A stretch of DNA of 64,000 nucleotides, taken from positions 115,153 to 179,152 of the forward strand of contig NZ_SLUI01000010.1 in NCBI RefSeq assembly GCF_004339805.1, in the 5' to 3' direction. This document shows, piece by piece, positions 26,796-36,146 of the stretch. Under the pieces are notes generated by a model that saw only the letters and a list, made by a program, of their open reading frames with translations, was not told the origin of the DNA and made no database searches. The position numbers and the translations under genes were made by a program. The stretch comes from Anaerospora hongkongensis (GTDB lineage: Bacteria > Bacillota > Negativicutes > Sporomusales > DSM-15969). Every line of letters starts with the position of its first letter. Position 1 is the first letter of the stretch.

Positions 26796-29402
26796 ATGAC
26801 GCCAACCTATACGCCCATGATGGAACAATACCGGGAGATTAAGAGCCGCCATCCCCAGGAAATTTTGTTTTTCCGACTAGGTGACTTTTATGAAATGTTC
26901 TTTACAGATGCAGAAACTGCCAGTCGTGAATTGGAGATAACGCTTACTGCCAGAGATGGCGGAGCAGGCAACCGTGTTCCGATGTGCGGTGTTCCCTATC
27001 ATGCAGCTGAAAACTATATTCTCAGACTTATCAATAAAGGGTTCAGGGTCGCAATTTGTGAGCAGGTAGAAGACCCCAAGCAGGTAAAAGGAATTGTCCG
27101 CAGGGAAGTAGTTAAAATTATTACTCCCGGAACGATTCTGTCCGAAGCAGCCTTAGTTGACAAAAGCAATAACTACTTGGTTACAGTGTACGGTGAAGGA
27201 GAAATCATTGGCATATGTGCAGCCGATATTACTACCGGCGAATGCTCGTGGGCAACGTTTACCGGCGCTGACCGTATTGCGACTTTGTGTGATTATCTAT
27301 TTCGCTTGTCCCCGGCTGAACTGGTTTGGATCAACACGGTTCCGCTGCAAAAACAAATCGAGAATTTCTTAGAGACCCGTATTCCCAGCTGCTCAATAGC
27401 AGCACTGGACTTAGCCAGCACTCAGGACGTAAGAGAGCTGCCAAGACAGCATTTTGATGCGGTGGAAATTCCTACTTGCCCCATAGCCTATCTTGCGGTC
27501 GCCTGCTTGCTGCATTACTTGCACGAAGCAATCAAATGTGATGTTTCCCATATCAATCATCTTGTCAAATTGGACAACAATGATTACCTGATCTTAGATG
27601 CCTCCAGTTTGCGCAACCTGGAAATATCCCGTAACATCCGGGACGGGGGGAAGAAAGGCACGCTTTTGGATGTGCTGGATTTTACGAAAACCGCTATGGG
27701 AGGACGCCTGCTGCGCAAGTGGCTGGAATATCCGCTGCTCCATGCACAACCAATTATAACCCGGCAGGAAGGGGTAGCTGAGCTTGTAGAAAAACCCATC
27801 CTCCGGAAATCACTTCAACAGCTGCTGGCAGCTATTTACGATTTTGAGAGAATTGTAACCCGGATTGAAATTGGTGCCGCCAATGCCCGTGATTTAAACG
27901 CCTTACAAGTATCATTGGCTGTTCTGCCTGACATCATTGCTAATCTGGCAGAGACCCAATCCGGAATTCTTACCCGGATTTGTCACAATACACCCTTGCA
28001 TGCAGCCATTGTTGCCTTGATCGATAAAGCAATTGTGGATAATGCTCCGTTATCTGTCCGCGACGGCGGCATGATAAAAACGGGCTATAACAGTGAATTA
28101 GATGAGTTGCGCTCCATTGCCAGTGATAGTAAGAAGTGGATTCAGGAGTTGGAAGCCCGCGAGAAAGAGCAGAGCGGTATTAAATCATTAAAAGTTGGTT
28201 TTAACAAGGTATTCGGCTATTATTTAGAGGTTACGCATGCGAATACCGCTGCGGTTCCTGCCCATTATATCCGGAAACAAACACTTGCCAATGCCGAGCG
28301 CTATATTACTCCAGAATTGAAAGAGTTTGAAATCAAAGTCCTCGGCGCTCAGGAGAAAATTGTAACGATTGAATATCACCTACTGAACGAAATACGGGAA
28401 CAGATTAAGTGTCAGATAAAAGGAATACAAGAAACGGCTCGACAGATAGCAATCCTTGATGCCTTGATCAGCTTGAGCGAAGCCGCCTTTCAATATAATT
28501 ATGTTCGACCGGTCATCGGCACCAATCGCGAAATCCATATTAAAGATGGCCGCCACCCCATTGTCGAAAGACTTTTAGTCCGGGAAATGTTCGTGCCGAA
28601 CGATGTCTCACTCAATCATTACGACACGGAAATTGCTGTCATAACCGGACCCAATATGGCTGGCAAATCTACATATATGAGGCAGGTAGCTATTCTGGTC
28701 TTAATGACCCAGATAGGAAGCTTTATTCCGGCCAGAGAAGCCTTCGTCAGCCCTGTTGACCGGATTTTCACCCGCGTTGGTGCCAGTGACGATTTAGCCA
28801 CCGGTCAAAGCACGTTCATGGTAGAAATGAATGAAGTTGCTCATATCCTTAAATATGCAACAGGCAACAGCCTGATTATTTTAGATGAAATCGGCAGAGG
28901 AACCAGTACCTTCGATGGGATGAGCATTGCCCGGGCTGTAATTGAATATGTAAAAGAGCGCATAAAGGCCAAAACATTATTTGCTACACATTATCATGAA
29001 TTAACCGAAATGGCCGACCAGTACCCGGGGATTAAAAACTTTACTGTTGCTGTGAAGGAGCGTGGCAACGAAGTTATTTTCCTGCGCCGGATTATTCCCG
29101 GCGGAGCAGATAAAAGCTACGGTATCCATGTCGCCCAGCTCGCAGGGCTTCCTAAAAAGTTAATACAGAGATCCCAGCAAATTTTGGCTGATTTGGAAAG
29201 CTGCCAGACAAATAAAGAAGCCGGTTTCGAGCAAATTGCGGCAGCAACAGCCTCAGTCAATCACGCTGGCCCCAGTCTTTTTTCTTCAGCAGTTACTGAT
29301 GAATTGCGTAGTATTGATATATTAAGCATTACTCCGATTGAAGCGATGAATCTGTTGTATCGGCTTCATAATCAAGCCAAGGAGGAGGTCGGACAAGGAT
29401 GA
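26796..29402 (+). CDS. mutS: DNA mismatch repair protein MutS
   Basis: Mismatch recognition ATPase. The 868 residues start with the mismatch-binding domain (FFRLGDFYEMFFTDA contains the Phe-X-Glu wedge). Walker A is GPNMAGKST near 618, followed by DEIGRGTSTFDG (Walker B/signature) and THYHELTEM. The C-terminal helix-rich tail is normal. Overlaps mutL by 4 bases (ATGA). Confidence 0.96.
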   Translation: MTPTYTPMMEQYREIKSRHPQEILFFRLGDFYEMFFTDAETASRELEITLTARDGGAGNRVPMCGVPYHAAENYILRLINKGFRVAICEQVEDPKQVKGIVRREVVKIITPGTILSEAALVDKSNNYLVTVYGEGEIIGICAADITTGECSWATFTGADRIATLCDYLFRLSPAELVWINTVPLQKQIENFLETRIPSCSIAALDLASTQDVRELPRQHFDAVEIPTCPIAYLAVACLLHYLHEAIKCDVSHINHLVKLDNNDYLILDASSLRNLEISRNIRDGGKKGTLLDVLDFTKTAMGGRLLRKWLEYPLLHAQPIITRQEGVAELVEKPILRKSLQQLLAAIYDFERIVTRIEIGAANARDLNALQVSLAVLPDIIANLAETQSGILTRICHNTPLHAAIVALIDKAIVDNAPLSVRDGGMIKTGYNSELDELRSIASDSKKWIQELEAREKEQSGIKSLKVGFNKVFGYYLEVTHANTAAVPAHYIRKQTLANAERYITPELKEFEIKVLGAQEKIVTIEYHLLNEIREQIKCQIKGIQETARQIAILDALISLSEAAFQYNYVRPVIGTNREIHIKDGRHPIVERLLVREMFVPNDVSLNHYDTEIAVITGPNMAGKSTYMRQVAILVLMTQIGSFIPAREAFVSPVDRIFTRVGASDDLATGQSTFMVEMNEVAHILKYATGNSLIILDEIGRGTSTFDGMSIARAVIEYVKERIKAKTLFATHYHELTEMADQYPGIKNFTVAVKERGNEVIFLRRIIPGGADKSYGIHVAQLAGLPKKLIQRSQQILADLESCQTNKEAGFEQIAAATASVNHAGPSLFSSAVTDELRSIDILSITPIEAMNLLYRLHNQAKEEVGQG

Positions 29403-31213
29403 CCTCAATGATTCATATTCTAGACGAGAATACGGCAAATAAAATTGCTGCAGGTGAAGTAGTAGAGCGGCCTGCATCAGTGGTCAAAGAGCTAATTGAG
29501 AATTCTGTTGATGCTGCCAGTTCTAAGATTGAAATCGAAATAGCGGATGGAGGCACAGCCTACATCCGCATTACTGACGATGGTATTGGCATGAACAGCC
29601 AGGATGCTCAGCTGGCGATTCTCCGTCATGCAACCAGTAAAATTCAAGCTGTAGAGGATTTATATCATATTCAAACGTTAGGCTTTCGCGGGGAAGCGTT
29701 GCCCAGTATTGCCGCCGTTTCGAAGTTCACCATGATAACCCGCCAGCACGATGCTCCTTTAGCAACTCATATTGAGATTGCCGGTGGAGTTATTCAACAG
29801 GTAAGAGAGGCCGGAGCAAACGTTGGCACAACAATTACCGTAAGCGAGCTGTTTTTCAACACTCCAGCCCGGCAAAAGTTTTTGAAGTCGGCTAATACAG
29901 AAAGCAGCAATATTAACATTGTTATTGGCAAAGCAGCTTTATCCCATCCCGCTATTGCGTTTAAGCTGCTGAACAATAATAAACTGGTACTGTCTACGCC
30001 CGGAAACGGAAATCTGCTGGAAACGGCTGCCGGTCTATATGGCCCCCAGGCAGCTGCGGAAATGCTTAGTGTAAGCCATGAGCAGGATGGCATCGAGGTC
30101 ACCGGCTTTGTTGGCAAACCGACGTTACTAAAGAGCAGCCGTCAATGGCAGACTTTTGTGGTAAATAATCGCGTAGTCAGCAGCCGCATGCTGTCCAAGG
30201 CCTTAGATAATGCCTATCATTCACTGCTTCCCAAAGCGGGCTATCCGCTGGCTATTTTGCATATCACAGTTCCGACGGAAACCATTGATGTAAATGTTCA
30301 TCCACAAAAAAGTGAGATAAAATTCAGCGATGAGCAAAGTATTTTTCGTGCAGTGTACCGGGCAATTGTCAATGCATTGACGTCTCAGCATGCACCGCTG
30401 GCGATTGCGACGCCGATTCGGGCTGCTCACACTCCGCCAGTGTCTGCCTGGAAACCCTCCGATACCGCTCCGGCAAGTGTGATACCGGCCTACAAACCCG
30501 CGCCTTCCTTGTGGAAGGAAGATTCCCTGCCGATCCAAGCGGCCCAAACTGCCCGTCTGCAGCAAAGTGATCTGGCTGGTGTTGATTCTGCTCTTCAAAG
30601 CAATTATGAGAGTTTACCTCATCAGGAATCACCTTCGGAAGCGCAATTTAACCTGCGGCCCTTGGGGCAGGTAAGTGAATGCTATATTATTGCCCAAGGG
30701 GAAGATGGCTTGTTTATTGTTGATCAGCATGCCGCGCATGAACGGATTTTATATGACAGGTTTAGCCAGAGTGTCGGAAGAATACCGGCGCAGCAGCTTT
30801 TGGTTCCGTTACTGATAACAATAGATGAGAACGATATTCATATTATTATGGAAAATGACAGCACACTGCGTGAGCTGGGTTTTTCACTGGAACAGGTCGG
30901 TCCCAGCTTACTTAGGGTCAGTGAGCTTCCTGCCGACTTACCCCAATCTGATATCGAGGCAACCCTGCGGGAGATCATTATGGCTTTTCGCAACAATCAA
31001 CAACCAACCGGACAGGAACTGCGTCATGCAATCCTGCAAATAGCCGCCTGCCGTGCAGCCATAAAAGCCGGTGATACTTTAAATATGAGGCAGATTCAGG
31101 CTCTCCTTGGCGAGCTCTGCACAACAACCCTACCCTTTACATGCCCACACGGCAGACCCGCAATTATCCGTTTTTCTACTGACGAGCTGGCAAAAATGTT
31201 TAAACGAACATAA
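29399..31213 (+). CDS. mutL: DNA mismatch repair endonuclease MutL
   Basis: GHKL ATPase that couples mismatch recognition to strand incision. The N-terminus has ELIENSVDAASS, DDGIGM and GFRGEALPSI. A Pro/Ala-rich linker (about 335-395) leads to the C-terminal nuclease domain with DQHAAHE at 441-447, ACRAAIKAGD and C582PHGRP. The metal motif DQHAX2EX4E is present except that the last Glu is Asp (ILYD). ATG 29399 overlaps the mutS stop; AAGGAGGAGG lies 10 bases ahead. A second in-frame ATG at 29408 is possible. Confidence 0.95.
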   Translation: MTSMIHILDENTANKIAAGEVVERPASVVKELIENSVDAASSKIEIEIADGGTAYIRITDDGIGMNSQDAQLAILRHATSKIQAVEDLYHIQTLGFRGEALPSIAAVSKFTMITRQHDAPLATHIEIAGGVIQQVREAGANVGTTITVSELFFNTPARQKFLKSANTESSNINIVIGKAALSHPAIAFKLLNNNKLVLSTPGNGNLLETAAGLYGPQAAAEMLSVSHEQDGIEVTGFVGKPTLLKSSRQWQTFVVNNRVVSSRMLSKALDNAYHSLLPKAGYPLAILHITVPTETIDVNVHPQKSEIKFSDEQSIFRAVYRAIVNALTSQHAPLAIATPIRAAHTPPVSAWKPSDTAPASVIPAYKPAPSLWKEDSLPIQAAQTARLQQSDLAGVDSALQSNYESLPHQESPSEAQFNLRPLGQVSECYIIAQGEDGLFIVDQHAAHERILYDRFSQSVGRIPAQQLLVPLLITIDENDIHIIMENDSTLRELGFSLEQVGPSLLRVSELPADLPQSDIEATLREIIMAFRNNQQPTGQELRHAILQIAACRAAIKAGDTLNMRQIQALLGELCTTTLPFTCPHGRPAIIRFSTDELAKMFKRT

Positions 31214-31225
31214 TTAGGTGAACAT

Positions 31226-32011
31226 ATGAATTTTGTGATAACCACAGGCTATCATCCAACAGCAGCTGTTGAACAAGCTGCGCGTGAAACCGCCGGGCAG
31301 CTTCAGGTTGAATTTATCCCCCGTGACAGAAACTCACTTGCAGCTATACAAAAAAGCTTTCAAGTGAATGTAATTTTGATATTTTCGAAGCAAGGGCCGT
31401 TCATTTATACACCAGACGGAAACTACTTTTTCCATTTGAGTATGGCTGATTTACGTATAAAAAATCTCAAAAATGGTAAACATGACCATATGATCAGTGC
31501 AATGCAATTACAATCCGGCATGGCTGTTTTAGATTGCACCTTAGGATTAGCCACAGATGCCATTGTTGCCAGCTTTATTACTGGACCGTCTGGTAAGGTA
31601 ACCGGTTTGGAAAACTCGCTGCTGATCGAATTGATTGCACGTATTGGTTTAACAGAGTTTATCGGTGAATCTCCGGACATCACGGAAGCGCTGCGCAACA
31701 TTGAAGTCGTACAGGCGGATGCAGAAGAATATCTCCGCTCTCTGCCGGATGAATGCTATGACATTGTGTACTTTGATCCAATGTTTCGCAAGCCTATTGA
31801 AAGCAGCTCCAATTTAAAGCCGATTCGCCTGCTTGCAGATAAACGCCCCCTTTCCCTCGCTACTCTGGCAGAGGCGAAGCGGGTAGCCAGGCAGCGGATT
31901 GTGTTAAAAGAGATGCAAGGCAGCTCTGAATTTGAGCGTCTTGGCTTTAGCCAATTTGCCGGCGGGAAGTACAGCAGTGTCCAATATGGCATAATGGAGG
32001 TCCGGCAATAA
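31226..32011 (+). CDS. Class I SAM-dependent methyltransferase, RsmJ/YpiP-like
   Basis: 261 residues. The SAM-binding part begins around 108 (VLDCTLGLATDAIVAS) and the catalytic region has YFDPMFRKP, which resembles the DPMF motif of RsmJ (16S rRNA G1516 methyltransferase) and of the Bacillus YpiP family. The N-terminal ~100 residues are a family-specific extension. ATG 31226, 12 bases after mutL. It sits between mutL and miaA, 1 base before the latter, so it belongs to the same transcript. Confidence 0.72.
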   Translation: MNFVITTGYHPTAAVEQAARETAGQLQVEFIPRDRNSLAAIQKSFQVNVILIFSKQGPFIYTPDGNYFFHLSMADLRIKNLKNGKHDHMISAMQLQSGMAVLDCTLGLATDAIVASFITGPSGKVTGLENSLLIELIARIGLTEFIGESPDITEALRNIEVVQADAEEYLRSLPDECYDIVYFDPMFRKPIESSSNLKPIRLLADKRPLSLATLAEAKRVARQRIVLKEMQGSSEFERLGFSQFAGGKYSSVQYGIMEVRQ

Positions 32012-32012
32012 T

Positions 32013-32942
32013 ATGGAGAGATTAATCGTCATTGTTGGGCCCACTGCTGTTGGTAAAACACAGGTCAGCATTGATCTGGCAAAAAAATTAAATACCGAGA
32101 TTATTTCAGGCGATTCTATGCTGGTTTATCGCAGCTTGAATATTGGCACTGCCAAACCTACGCCCGCCGAGCAGCAGGGCATTCCCCATCATCTCATCGA
32201 TATACTGGAAGCAACAGAACCTTTTAGTGTAGTGGATTTTCAACAGCAAGCCGGACAACTTATTCATTCTATAAACAGCCAGGACCGAATACCTATATTA
32301 GCAGGAGGTACGGGCTTATATGTGAAGTCTTTGTTAGAGGGCTATTGCTTTAATTCAACAGCCGGTGATGAAGCCATTCGCCAAAAGCTGGAGAATATCG
32401 TTAAAGAACACGATCATTACTATCTGCATAATATGCTGGCACAAGTTTCCCCAGAAAAAGCGGCTAAACTTCATCCTCACGATGTCCGCAGAGTTATTCG
32501 CGCATTGGAAGTTTATGAAGTTGAAGGAAAGACGGTAAGTGAAACGACAAGCGTGGGACAGGGCAATTTGCTCTATGATGCGGTTGTAATCGGCTTGACA
32601 ATGCAGAGACCTCTGTTATATGAACGCATCAATAAACGCGTTGACATCATGATCGCACAAGGCCTGATTGAGGAAGTGCAGCGATTACTGGATCAGGGCG
32701 TATCACCTGGAAGTCAGGCTATGCAAGGAATTGGCTATAAAGAAGTTATCCAATATTTGCAGGGGGAGTGTGATTTACCAACTACGATAGAAAATATAAA
32801 AAAAGCAACAAGACATTTTGCGAAGCGCCAACTGACGTGGTACCGTAGAATGCCATATATTAAATGGGTCGAAGCAGACTCGTTTCCGGAGTATAATAAA
32901 ATGCTGGCATATATTTACAGCCTTATTGCAGGAAGATTTTAA
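32013..32942 (+). CDS. miaA: tRNA dimethylallyltransferase MiaA
   Basis: Adds the dimethylallyl group to A37 of UNN-decoding tRNAs, the substrate of MiaB. The 309-residue protein has P-loop GPTAVGKT (residues ~8-15), ISGDSMLVYRSLNIGTAKP, ILAGGTGLYVKSLLEG and RQLTWYRRMP. ATG 32013 one base after the methyltransferase stop. Followed by hfq, the conserved miaA-hfq pair. Confidence 0.95.
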   Translation: MERLIVIVGPTAVGKTQVSIDLAKKLNTEIISGDSMLVYRSLNIGTAKPTPAEQQGIPHHLIDILEATEPFSVVDFQQQAGQLIHSINSQDRIPILAGGTGLYVKSLLEGYCFNSTAGDEAIRQKLENIVKEHDHYYLHNMLAQVSPEKAAKLHPHDVRRVIRALEVYEVEGKTVSETTSVGQGNLLYDAVVIGLTMQRPLLYERINKRVDIMIAQGLIEEVQRLLDQGVSPGSQAMQGIGYKEVIQYLQGECDLPTTIENIKKATRHFAKRQLTWYRRMPYIKWVEADSFPEYNKMLAYIYSLIAGRF

Positions 32943-32993
32943 CTTTAGTAGAATAAAGTAGTAAAAACAAATGTGGCGGAGGAATCAGTATCC

Positions 32994-33257
32994 ATGACAA
33001 CAAAAGTGATTAATTTACAGGATAGCTTCTTAAATCAAGTTCGTAAAGAAAACGTTCCGGTAATTATTTACTTGGTAAACGGTTTTCAACTCCGTGGATC
33101 AGTTAAAGGATTTGATAATTTTACAGTAATAATGGAGAATGAGGGCAAGCAGCAGTTGGTTTATAAACATGCCATTTCTACCATTACGCCTTTTCGGCCG
33201 CTGTCTCCCAATTTGCAGCATGACAGGCGGGAAGAGCTAAAAAGCAATAATCCGTAA
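32994..33257 (+). CDS. hfq: RNA chaperone Hfq
   Basis: 87-residue Sm-like protein with [20 protein letters not shown], the Sm1 core and the YKHAISTI Sm2 motif of the proximal RNA-binding face. The short C-terminal tail is [11 protein letters not shown] chose ATG 32994, 10 bases after CGGAGGA, over GTG 32973 which lies upstream of that site. Ends in a strong terminator. Confidence 0.95.
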   Translation: MTTKVINLQDSFLNQVRKENVPVIIYLVNGFQLRGSVKGFDNFTVIMENEGKQQLVYKHAISTITPFRPLSPNLQHDRREELKSNNP

Positions 33258-33262
33258 GTAAT

Positions 33263-33294
33263 AGTCCTGAGACACTTAGTCTCAGGACTTTTTC
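33263..33294 (+). terminator. Intrinsic terminator after hfq
   Basis: AGTCCTGAGAC pairs with GTCTCAGGACT around ACTTA, followed by TTTT. Confidence 0.92.
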
Positions 33295-33321
33295 ACGCTT
33301 TAGACACTCGAGCATATACTA
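33294..33321 (+). promoter_or_regulatory. Possible sigma-E/sigma-K promoter of spoVK
   Basis: CATATACTA (33313-33321) fits the mother-cell -10 consensus CATAnnnTA, with an AC-containing -35 (CAC, 33294-33296) 16 bases upstream. B. subtilis spoVK is a mother-cell gene, which supports but does not prove this. Confidence 0.45.
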
Positions 33322-33356
33322 TATATCACCGATGACACTGAGGCGAGGTGATGGAA

Positions 33357-34310
33357 ATGACAACAGTATGGCCTCAAGATGTATTATCAGCAATGGCTGA
33401 TGGTGCAATAACTCCTGTTGAAGCCTTTCGAAAATTGAGGGAAATGGACATGAAAGTAAAATCCGGTACAACCAGCACGGCCAATACTCCTCAACAGAGA
33501 CTTGAAGATATCTTCCGTGAATTAGACGGGTTAATCGGACTAACAGAAGTAAAAAGCTTAGTTCGCGAAATACATGCATTCATTGAAATACAAAAACGCA
33601 GACAAAGAGAACAGTTAATCGCAGATCCTATGGTTTTACATATGATTTTCAAGGGGAATCCGGGTACCGGGAAAACTACAGTTGCCCGGATTATTGGTAA
33701 AGTATTTCGCGAAATGGGTGTTTTAAACCGAGGGCATCTAATAGAAGTGGAAAGAGCGGATATTGTCGGTGAGTATATTGGTCATACTGCACAAAAAACA
33801 CGGGAGCAGTTAAAAAAAGCGCAAGGCGGAATTTTATTTATCGATGAAGCGTATTCACTTGCCCGGGGCGGGGAAAAGGATTTTGGCAAAGAGGCAATCG
33901 ACTGTCTAGTGAAAGCGATGGAAGACAAAAAGGATGATTTCATTCTCATATTAGCAGGCTATCAGCAGGAAATGGAAGCATTCCTGCAAACAAATCCAGG
34001 GCTGCGTTCAAGGCTCCCTATCCATATTCATTTTGCCGATTACAGCCAGAATGAGTTAATGAAAATTGCTGAAAAGATGTGCCTGCAACGACAATATCAG
34101 CTAAGTGATGAAGCAAAACTTTTCCTTCTGAAGCGCTTGCAGTCGCCGAAAGAACAGGCAGATAATCATTTTGGTAACGCCCGGACTGTGAGAAATATGA
34201 TCGAAAAGGCAATACGCAAGCAAGCAGTCCGGTTAATAGCAAAATCGCATATAACAAGGGAAGAGCTAATGTTATTGGAGATTGCTGATTTTGCGGAGGT
34301 GAAGACATGA
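33357..34310 (+). CDS. spoVK: Stage V sporulation protein K, CbxX/CfxQ AAA+ ATPase
   Basis: 317-residue AAA+ protein. It has Walker A GNPGTGKT at 100-107, VGEYIGHTAQKT (pore region), ILFIDEAYSLARGG (Walker B) and GLRSRLPIHIHF with the Arg finger. The N-terminal ~55 residues are variable. Three starts are close together (GTG 33348, ATG 33351, ATG 33357); GAGGTG at 33345-33350 fits ATG 33357. First gene of a run in which each stop overlaps the next start. SpoVK is needed for spore maturation in Bacillus; it also precedes hflX there. Confidence 0.88.
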   Translation: MTTVWPQDVLSAMADGAITPVEAFRKLREMDMKVKSGTTSTANTPQQRLEDIFRELDGLIGLTEVKSLVREIHAFIEIQKRRQREQLIADPMVLHMIFKGNPGTGKTTVARIIGKVFREMGVLNRGHLIEVERADIVGEYIGHTAQKTREQLKKAQGGILFIDEAYSLARGGEKDFGKEAIDCLVKAMEDKKDDFILILAGYQQEMEAFLQTNPGLRSRLPIHIHFADYSQNELMKIAEKMCLQRQYQLSDEAKLFLLKRLQSPKEQADNHFGNARTVRNMIEKAIRKQAVRLIAKSHITREELMLLEIADFAEVKT

Positions 34311-34909
34311 AAGAGTGCGTCATAGTTGGCTATCCCAATTCTGGCAAAACTCTGTTTGCACTGAATTTTGCCTGTTTTCTTGGCAGCAAATCAGTTGACA
34401 TTACTGCTCGCAGTTATGATGGGCTGCTGACCTGCCGTCACTTATCGATAGCCGATGCCAAAAATGAATTATGCAGCATGGCCTTGCATAAAACGCGCCT
34501 CTTACAGTCTATGGTCCTTAAAATGCCGATTGGTAAAGCAACGGTAATGTTTAAATTAACAGATACATGCGGAATATCCGAACAAATTCACAGCGATCAA
34601 ACTATTCGTTGTGCAATGGCGCAAACGCTGGGCCTGGTACGCTGTGCAGACTTCATTTTACATATTATTGATTTATCCCGCATGCGCAAGAATGAAGTGC
34701 AGGATCAGCAAATTGATCAGGAAATCTATCAATATGGAATTGCTCGTCAAAATTATATTATGCTGGCTAATAAAACTGATTTGCCAATGGTTAAGGAAAA
34801 TATCACCCGATTGTCCGCCGAATTTCCGCATGCTCAGGTTATTCCAATTTCAGCATTGTATAGTGATGGCTTTAAAGAGGTGAAAGCGTATGTGGCTCGC
34901 AATATTTGA
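34307..34909 (+). CDS. Small Era/TrmE-like GTPase of the spoVK operon
   Basis: 200-residue single-domain GTPase: G1 GYPNSGKT (8-15), G3 DTCG (86-89), G4 NKTD (155-158) and G5 ISAL near 177. There is no RNA-binding KH or helical domain, so it is not Era, EngA or TrmE itself. The ATG overlaps the spoVK stop (ATGA) and the gene overlaps the next membrane-protein gene by 20 bp. Tight coupling to spoVK suggests a sporulation role; this is inference. Confidence 0.75.
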   Translation: MKECVIVGYPNSGKTLFALNFACFLGSKSVDITARSYDGLLTCRHLSIADAKNELCSMALHKTRLLQSMVLKMPIGKATVMFKLTDTCGISEQIHSDQTIRCAMAQTLGLVRCADFILHIIDLSRMRKNEVQDQQIDQEIYQYGIARQNYIMLANKTDLPMVKENITRLSAEFPHAQVIPISALYSDGFKEVKAYVARNI

Positions 34910-35483
34910 CTTTATCTGCATTGTTGCGGCGGTAGCCTGCTGTGCTATTGCTGTAAAGCTTGCTGACGATTACCTGGATCAGGAGCAGGATCGTTTGGCC
35001 GGACAGGCGAATTGGACGAATATATTGGGACCTGGCACCATGTTTTATGCGATATTTTTTCTTAGCATTGCTGCCGCAATCAATAGCAATATCAGTCTTT
35101 CCTTATTCTTTGCCAGTTATATTATCGGAATGTTTAATGATTTTCAGAGTCGTTTTCCACTAGGACTGACAGGCTGGCAAGAATCCTTGCTGACGCTATT
35201 CATCAGTCTGCTCTTATTAGGCTGGGAAATCACAGTGTTTTCGCTGGCCCTGGTATTCGCAGTGCAGCTTATCGATGATTGTATTGATATAAATGTTGAT
35301 TCCCACAGCGGCCAGCGTAATTATGCCTGCCGTTTAGGCTGTGTAGAGTGTGTTTTAACAGCTGTATGTGCCTTGCTCTTTGCCTGGTGGCTGAATGAAG
35401 CGCTGTTTTTCCCTGTAGTGACAGGCATCGTGCTGGCTTATGCCGGATTATTGCGATTCACCGTGGTGAACAATCATGTTTGA
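34890..35483 (+). CDS. Short polytopic membrane protein with UbiA-like aspartate motifs
   Basis: 197 residues with about six membrane helices. Two aspartate motifs of the prenyltransferase type are present: D26-D27-X2-D30-X3-D34 and D129-D130-X2-D133-X3-D137. The UbiA superfamily has NDxxDxxxD and a second Asp-rich loop but is usually ~290 residues with nine helices, so this is about two thirds of the normal size. ATG 34890 lies within the GTPase gene. Prenyl transfer is a hypothesis; it could be a degenerate relative. Confidence 0.6.
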   Translation: MWLAIFDFICIVAAVACCAIAVKLADDYLDQEQDRLAGQANWTNILGPGTMFYAIFFLSIAAAINSNISLSLFFASYIIGMFNDFQSRFPLGLTGWQESLLTLFISLLLLGWEITVFSLALVFAVQLIDDCIDINVDSHSGQRNYACRLGCVECVLTAVCALLFAWWLNEALFFPVVTGIVLAYAGLLRFTVVNNHV

Positions 35484-35688
35484 GTTGCTGGTTCTGGTAT
35501 TATTGGCATTCTTTGCCGGCTATATAATCGGCAAGAAGAACGGCCGCATCCTGGGAGAACAAGAATTCCGCACCGCTTATCCGCTTACTTTGCGTCAGCA
35601 ATCGTATGAAAAAGGATATTGCTTGTTGTGCCGGGAAACTGTCTCACAGTCGAAGGACGGCAAGGAGATAAAACAACGTAACGTATAG
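35476..35688 (+). CDS. Small single-helix membrane protein of the spoVK operon
   Basis: 70 residues: an N-terminal membrane helix (about 3-18), then KKNGRILGEQEF and a CLLC pair in EKGYCLLCRE. ATG 35476 overlaps the UbiA-like gene by 8 bp. No known family. Last gene of the four-gene overlapping run. Confidence 0.6.
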   Translation: MFELLVLVLLAFFAGYIIGKKNGRILGEQEFRTAYPLTLRQQSYEKGYCLLCRETVSQSKDGKEIKQRNV

Positions 35689-35713
35689 GAATAGATAGGG
35701 AATAAAAGCAGAA

Positions 35714-35742
35714 CCTCCTTCTCATAATAAACTCCGAGGAGG
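35714..35742 (+). promoter_or_regulatory. Possible hairpin sequestering a ribosome site
   Basis: CCTCCTT (35714-35720) is complementary to the GAGGAGG Shine-Dalgarno (35736-35742) of the next gene, with a 15-base loop. This could limit translation. Confidence 0.35.
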
Positions 35743-35748
35743 AATATG

Positions 35749-36057
35749 ATGCAGCTATCCCGCACGCAAAGAAGAGAGTCCGCCTGTAAAAGGGTGCGTC
35801 GTAAGTTCATGTTGTCTCTGGCTGGCCTGATATGGGGAGTATTTTTGTACTGGGCGTGGTATTTTCCCGGTCCCCTGATTTTTACGTTAGCCGGTATGTT
35901 TACTTTTTTTCAGTTCCTTATGCTTAACGTTTATAAGATACGTTCTTACCTTCCTGGTCTTTCTGCTTCCAGCCGCTGGCTGAAGACGTCAACAATTGTT
36001 GTCTATGTCCTGATGTTTATTTTATTAATGAGCGAACTTAGCAGTCTGGAGAGATAG
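35749..36057 (+). CDS. Small membrane protein, function unknown
   Basis: 102 residues from ATG 35749 (6 bases after GAGGAGG; ATG 35746 is only 3 bases away). A basic N-terminus (RTQRRESACKRVRRK) is followed by about three membrane helices (about 21-37, 40-60, 80-98). No family recognised. Separate from the spoVK run by 60 bp. Confidence 0.6.
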   Translation: MQLSRTQRRESACKRVRRKFMLSLAGLIWGVFLYWAWYFPGPLIFTLAGMFTFFQFLMLNVYKIRSYLPGLSASSRWLKTSTIVVYVLMFILLMSELSSLER

Positions 36058-36089
36058 ATAAGACTTGGTAAAAAAACCAAGTCTTATCT
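36056..36089. terminator. 14-bp hairpin between the small membrane gene and hflX
   Basis: AGATAAGACTTGGT pairs perfectly with its complement at 36076-36089 around a 6-A loop and overlaps the preceding stop codon. No T tract follows, so its terminator activity is uncertain. Confidence 0.5.
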
Positions 36090-36146
36090 CTATTGGCAGG
36101 ATTTTGGACAAGATAAATCAAATTAAATAAGACGAGGTGAGCGAAA

